From Blautia hominis (lineage in GTDB: Bacteria > Bacillota > Clostridia > Lachnospirales > Lachnospiraceae), in the NCBI GenBank assembly GCA_002270465.1, contig NQOF01000004.1, forward strand, positions 62,001 to 126,000: DNA of 64,000 nt. The letters are read 5' to 3'. A program made the position numbers and the translations under genes. Under the pieces are notes generated by a model. It was not told the DNA's origin, made no database searches, and worked only from the letters and a program-made list of their open reading frames with translations. Positions 62,976-64,000 of the stretch are shown here, one piece after another; positions within the stretch are counted from its first letter, which is position 1, and each line of letters begins with the position of its first letter.

Positions 62976-64000
62976 ATGGAGATCAAAGAAATGACAGCCC
63001 TCACGCTGGGCCGGGCCATTAAGAGCAGGGAGGCAGGCGTCAGGGAAGCAGTGAAAGCATCTCTGGACCAGATTGGAAAGGTGGACAGCACACTCCACGC
63101 CTTTCTGGAGACAGATGAAAAGAAAATATACGACAGGGTGAAAGAGGTGGAGAGCGGCATAAAAACAGGAAAATATACAGGTCCTCTGGCCGGCGTTCCT
63201 GTGGCGGTAAAAGACAATATCTGCACCAGGGACAGAAAGACCACCTGCGCGTCCAGGATTCTGGAAAATTTTGTTCCGCCATACGATGCGGAGGCTGTAC
63301 GCAGAATGGAGAATGCGGGAATGATCGTCATTGGCAAGACCAACATGGATGAATTTGCCATGGGAAGCACCTCAGAGACCTCAGCCTATGGCATTACCAG
63401 AAATCCCTGGGATACGGAAAAAGTGCCGGGTGGTTCGTCAGGAGGCTCCTGCGCAGCGGTGGCAGCGGATGAAGTGTTTGCCGCATTGGGAAGTGACACA
63501 GGCGGTTCTATCCGTCAGCCGGCCGCTTACTGCGGTGTGGTGGGAATGAAGCCCACCTACGGAACCGTATCCAGATATGGCCTTATAGCATATGCTTCAT
63601 CCCTAGACCAGATCGGACCGGTGGGAAAGGATGTGTCCGACTGTGCGGCACTGCTGGAGACTGTGGCAGGGTATGACCCAAAGGACAGCACTTCCGTGAT
63701 GCGGAAGGATCTGCAGTTTACCGGATATTTGAGAAAGGATCTGCGTGGAATGAAGATTGGGATTCCCAAGGAATATCTGGCGGAAGGTCTGGACACGGAG
63801 GTAAAGAAGGCGCTGGTGGATGCGGTGCACCTGATGACAAGGAACGGTGCCATTGTAGAATTCTTTTCTCTGGGACTGGTGGATTATGTGATCCCTGCTT
63901 ATTATATTATCGCCTCAGCGGAGGCAAGCTCCAACCTGGCCCGTTTTGACGGCGTAAAATATGGTTACAGGACAGAGGCATTCGAGGGACTTCACCACAT
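62976..64000 (+). CDS. gatA: Asp-tRNA(Asn)/Glu-tRNA(Gln) amidotransferase subunit A (3' end outside window)
   Basis: The first 341 codons of a gene of about 490; the frame is open to the right edge. The start is ATG at 62976 (MEIKEMTALTLGRAI), 8 bases after GGAGG. Amidase-signature family: catalytic Lys in PVAVKDNIC, cis-Ser in PGGSSGGSCAAVAA, nucleophile Ser in GSDTGGSIRQPAAYCG. GatA frees ammonia from glutamine, which is channelled to GatB for transamidation of mischarged tRNA. With aspS and gatC it forms a tRNA-dependent Asn synthesis unit; gatB probably follows beyond the edge. Confidence 0.95.
   Translation, partial: MEIKEMTALTLGRAIKSREAGVREAVKASLDQIGKVDSTLHAFLETDEKKIYDRVKEVESGIKTGKYTGPLAGVPVAVKDNICTRDRKTTCASRILENFVPPYDAEAVRRMENAGMIVIGKTNMDEFAMGSTSETSAYGITRNPWDTEKVPGGSSGGSCAAVAADEVFAALGSDTGGSIRQPAAYCGVVGMKPTYGTVSRYGLIAYASSLDQIGPVGKDVSDCAALLETVAGYDPKDSTSVMRKDLQFTGYLRKDLRGMKIGIPKEYLAEGLDTEVKKALVDAVHLMTRNGAIVEFFSLGLVDYVIPAYYIIASAEASSNLARFDGVKYGYRTEAFEGLHH

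Overview
The window looks like chromosomal DNA of a gut-type Lachnospiraceae (Clostridia), Blautia-like in character; this is an inference from gene content. Pointers are a paired type III and type I glutamine synthetase, an ANTAR regulator directly after glnA, an LL-diaminopimelate aminotransferase, an archaeal-type AspRS next to gatCA, a YesM/YesN-type two-component system, strong AGGAGG ribosome binding sites and a sortase-anchored surface protein. No rRNA, tRNA, CRISPR array, intact insertion sequence or prophage was recognised.

Layout. 1-1.0 kb: the end of a sortase-anchored surface protein. 1.0-16.1 kb: nitrogen assimilation. On the minus strand are an ammonium transporter fused to a PII domain, and glnA (GSIII) followed by purF. 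On the plus strand are an Rpn-type PD-(D/E)XK protein and a pyrG-gltB-gltD unit. 16.3-20.3 kb: an uroporphyrinogen-decarboxylase-like methyltransferase and recQ. 20.4-43.2 kb: a complete Gram-positive type IV pilus locus: major pilin, prepilin peptidase, platform protein, PilM-PilN fusion, PilO, PilB, PilT, a 3,916-residue prepilin-like giant with about 39 GLUG-type repeats, and three minor prepilins. 43.2-57.8 kb: a carbohydrate locus with FGGY kinase, sensor kinase and AraC-type response regulator, GH51 arabinofuranosidase, ABC importer, and an overlapping isomerase-aldolase-aldehyde dehydrogenase-hydroxyacid dehydrogenase set. 57.8-64 kb: glnA (GSI), an ANTAR regulator, dapL, aspS, gatC and the start of gatA.

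How the parts work together. The nitrogen genes cover ammonium uptake (Amt-PII), ammonium to glutamine (two GS types), glutamine to glutamate (GltBD) and glutamine users (PurF, PyrG, GatCA). Each of the four nitrogen transcription units begins with an intrinsic terminator hairpin between the likely transcription start and the first gene. Together with the ANTAR protein this suggests a shared leader-antitermination regulon. The pilus locus should build a retractable pilus whose three small minor prepilins could seat the giant repeat protein as a tip adhesin. The sugar locus would import arabinose-containing oligosaccharides, hydrolyse them inside the cell and cleave the phosphorylated ketose with an aldolase.

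The two items I consider most novel are the giant pilin-linked GLUG protein with its dedicated minor pilins, and two MITE-like elements (8085-8216 and 17702-17844). Both elements have terminal inverted repeats of similar design and exact 8-bp target duplications.
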